From NCBI GenBank assembly GCA_016869895.1, contig VGDC01000091.1, positions 1-7,391 on the forward strand: DNA of 7,391 bases. Reading direction: 5' to 3'. This DNA is from Alphaproteobacteria bacterium (lineage in GTDB: Bacteria > Pseudomonadota > Alphaproteobacteria > Rickettsiales > VGDC01). The notes under the pieces were generated by a model, which ran no database searches, was not told the origin of the DNA, and saw only the letters and a list, made by a program, of their open reading frames with translations. Within the stretch, counting starts at the first letter, position 1. Each line of letters begins with the position of its first letter. A program made the translations under genes and the position numbers. Shown one piece after another: positions 6,145-7,391 of the stretch.

Positions 6145-6741
6145 ATGGCATTCGATGAAGTGCGGTTTCCCGTGGATATCGCCTATGGCTCGTCCGGCGG
6201 CCCCGAATTCTCCACCGCCGTGGTAACCACCGCCGGAGGACACGAACACCGCAACGTGAACTGGAGCAACGCACGGGCGCGATATAACATCGCATGGGGC
6301 GTGAAGACGCAAGCGCAGCTGACGGCGCTCACCGCATTCTTCCGCGCGAGATATGGCCGCGCGCGGGGATTCCGCTATAAGGACTGGACGGATTTCCGCG
6401 GCGTCTATGAAGCCATCGGCACGGGTGACGGCGAAACGACCGTGTTCTATTTAAGCAAACAATACACCAACGGCAGCAGCAGCGAAGTGCGCGCCATCAC
6501 CAAACCGGTTAGCGGCACGGTGAAGGTCTATCTGGATGGGGTGCTGCAAACCAGCGGATTCGGCATCGACCACGCCACAGGGCGCATCACGTTCAGCGCC
6601 GCGCCCGCAGAGGGAATCGGTATCAGCGCGGATTTCGAATTCGACGTGCCCGTGCGTTTCGACACCGACCATCTTTCCGCCCGACTGGATGACTTCGGCG
6701 CATTCAGCTGGCAGGATATACCGCTCATCGAAATCCGCTGA
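6145..6741 (+). CDS. DUF2460/TIGR02217 phage or GTA distal tail protein
   Basis: This 198-residue protein fits the DUF2460 (TIGR02217) family, equivalent to orfg12 of the Rhodobacter gene transfer agent. In the known GTA particle this product is the distal tail protein that joins the tail tube to the baseplate hub. Family hallmarks are visible: the N-terminus 'FDEVRFPVDIAYGSSGGPEF', then GHEHRNVNWSNARARYNIAWG (27 residues later in the same domain), an FFRARYGRARGFRYKDW segment near residue 70, a beta-rich middle (about 95-170), and the terminal 'IPLIEIR' typical of the family. The length is close to the usual 200-210. The start ATG has AAAGGA 6 nt upstream. The next tail gene starts 12 nt after the stop. 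It is transcribed in the same direction as the unknown block but separated from it by a strong terminator. No tape-measure or major tail gene precedes it, unlike a complete GTA cluster. Confidence 0.93.
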   Translation: MAFDEVRFPVDIAYGSSGGPEFSTAVVTTAGGHEHRNVNWSNARARYNIAWGVKTQAQLTALTAFFRARYGRARGFRYKDWTDFRGVYEAIGTGDGETTVFYLSKQYTNGSSSEVRAITKPVSGTVKVYLDGVLQTSGFGIDHATGRITFSAAPAEGIGISADFEFDVPVRFDTDHLSARLDDFGAFSWQDIPLIEIR

Positions 6742-6753
6742 CAAGGAAAAGCC

Positions 6754-7391
6754 ATGAAAAACATCAGCAACGAGTTGCAAACGGCTTTGCAGGCGGAAGT
6801 CTCGTCTCTGGCGACGTGCTGGCGCATGACGCGACGGGATGGCACGGTGCAGGGATTCACCGACCATGACCGGAATATCGAATTTGACGGCGTAGAATTT
6901 CTGGCGCGAAGTGGATTCACCCCTACAGCTATCGCCACGAATGCCGCACTGGCTGTGGATAACCTCGATGTGGAGGGGATGTTGGATTCGGAAAGCATCA
7001 CCCGCGAGGATGTGCTGGCAGGAAAGTATGATTTCGCAGAAATCGAAGTCTTCATGGTGAATCACCAAGGAATTGAACAGGGAAAAATTCCGCTGCGGCA
7101 GGGGTGGATCGGCGAAATCACCCTGCAAGGCGGGCGATTCACCGCCGAGGTGCGTGGATTAACCCAGAAGCTGTCGCAATCACTGGGGGAACTCTATTCC
7201 GCTGCGTGTCGGGCGGAGCTGGGGGATGCGCGCTGCAAAGTGAACATGACCGCGTATCGCCGCACGGGCACGATCACCGAGAGCGACGCGCGCAATGCCT
7301 TCGTCGATAGCACGCGCAGCGAGGCGGATGGCTATTTCGCGGGAGGAAAGGTGGTGTTCAGCAGCGGCGCGAACACCGGGCAGGCCATGGA
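6754..7391 (+). CDS. DUF2163/TIGR02218 phage or GTA tail hub protein (C-terminus cut by window edge)
   Basis: The visible 212 codons fit the DUF2163 (TIGR02218) family, equivalent to GTA orfg13, the baseplate hub that follows the distal tail protein. The N-terminal part (about residues 1-165) is the DUF2163 domain, with early RxDGTVxGFTDHDR and the signature Y-S-A-A-C-R-A-E-L-G-D-A-R-C at 148-161. From about residue 190 ('GYFAGGKVVFSSGANTG') the C-terminal BR0599-like domain begins and runs off the window. Cysteines are at 22, 152 and 161. Paired cysteines at the last two positions are typical, and related tail-tip proteins (lambda gpL) bind an iron-sulfur cluster; that this one does so is inference. 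The start ATG has AAGGA (6743-6747) 6 nt upstream. The full protein is usually near 290 residues, so roughly a quarter is missing here. A cell-wall hydrolase (orfg14-like) and a large host-contact protein (orfg15-like) are expected next. Confidence 0.93.
   Translation, partial: MKNISNELQTALQAEVSSLATCWRMTRRDGTVQGFTDHDRNIEFDGVEFLARSGFTPTAIATNAALAVDNLDVEGMLDSESITREDVLAGKYDFAEIEVFMVNHQGIEQGKIPLRQGWIGEITLQGGRFTAEVRGLTQKLSQSLGELYSAACRAELGDARCKVNMTAYRRTGTITESDARNAFVDSTRSEADGYFAGGKVVFSSGANTGQAM

Noticed and set aside
6451..7128. 225-codon minus-strand frame across the two tail genes
   Set aside because: Both plus-strand genes match well-defined tail families with correct spacing and ribosome binding sites, leaving no room for this frame.
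1..7391. CRISPR array, tRNA, rRNA, insertion sequence or attachment site
   Set aside because: I saw no regularly spaced repeats, no tRNA-like cloverleaf with a TTCGA arm, no rRNA segments, no transposase motifs and no long direct or inverted repeats at gene borders.

Overview
The window (about 58% GC by eye) looks like chromosome or an integrated element of an alphaproteobacterium. The main evidence is the pair of tail genes at the right end. They match the distal-tail (DUF2460/TIGR02217) and hub (DUF2163/TIGR02218) proteins of the gene transfer agent (GTA) and prophage tail module widespread in Alphaproteobacteria. I cannot name a genus.

Layout: (1) Positions 1-1033, minus strand: the start of a bitopic VirB8/TrbF-like type IV secretion (T4SS) protein runs off the left edge. 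Upstream of it is a 219-residue protein with two membrane segments and a coiled-coil, cysteine-containing C-terminal part. A good sigma70-type promoter (TTGCGC-17 nt-TATACT) lies in front of the latter. (2) Positions 1034-1247: a divergent intergenic region holding that promoter and a bulged hairpin in the leader of the plus-strand genes. (3) Positions 1248-5935, plus strand: three large unrecognised genes (554, 549 and 415 residues), ended by a clear intrinsic terminator at 5963-5988. (4) Positions 5989-7391, plus strand: the GTA/prophage tail genes, the second cut by the right edge.

The three central genes are the most interesting part. They are tightly ordered and share one terminator. They are Ala/Gly/Lys/Glu-rich and contain no cysteine in about 1,518 residues; the second and third also lack tryptophan. 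The second and third carry several Gly/Ala-rich hydrophobic segments that could enter or line a membrane, and all three end in polar, probably mobile tails. Their position divergent from T4SS-like genes suggests substrates or accessory parts of that machine, but this is inference. No catalytic motif is visible and no function is claimed.

The tail genes sit after the terminator with their own leader, and no tape-measure or head genes lie directly upstream. They therefore look like a detached tail-tip block rather than a continuous GTA cluster.
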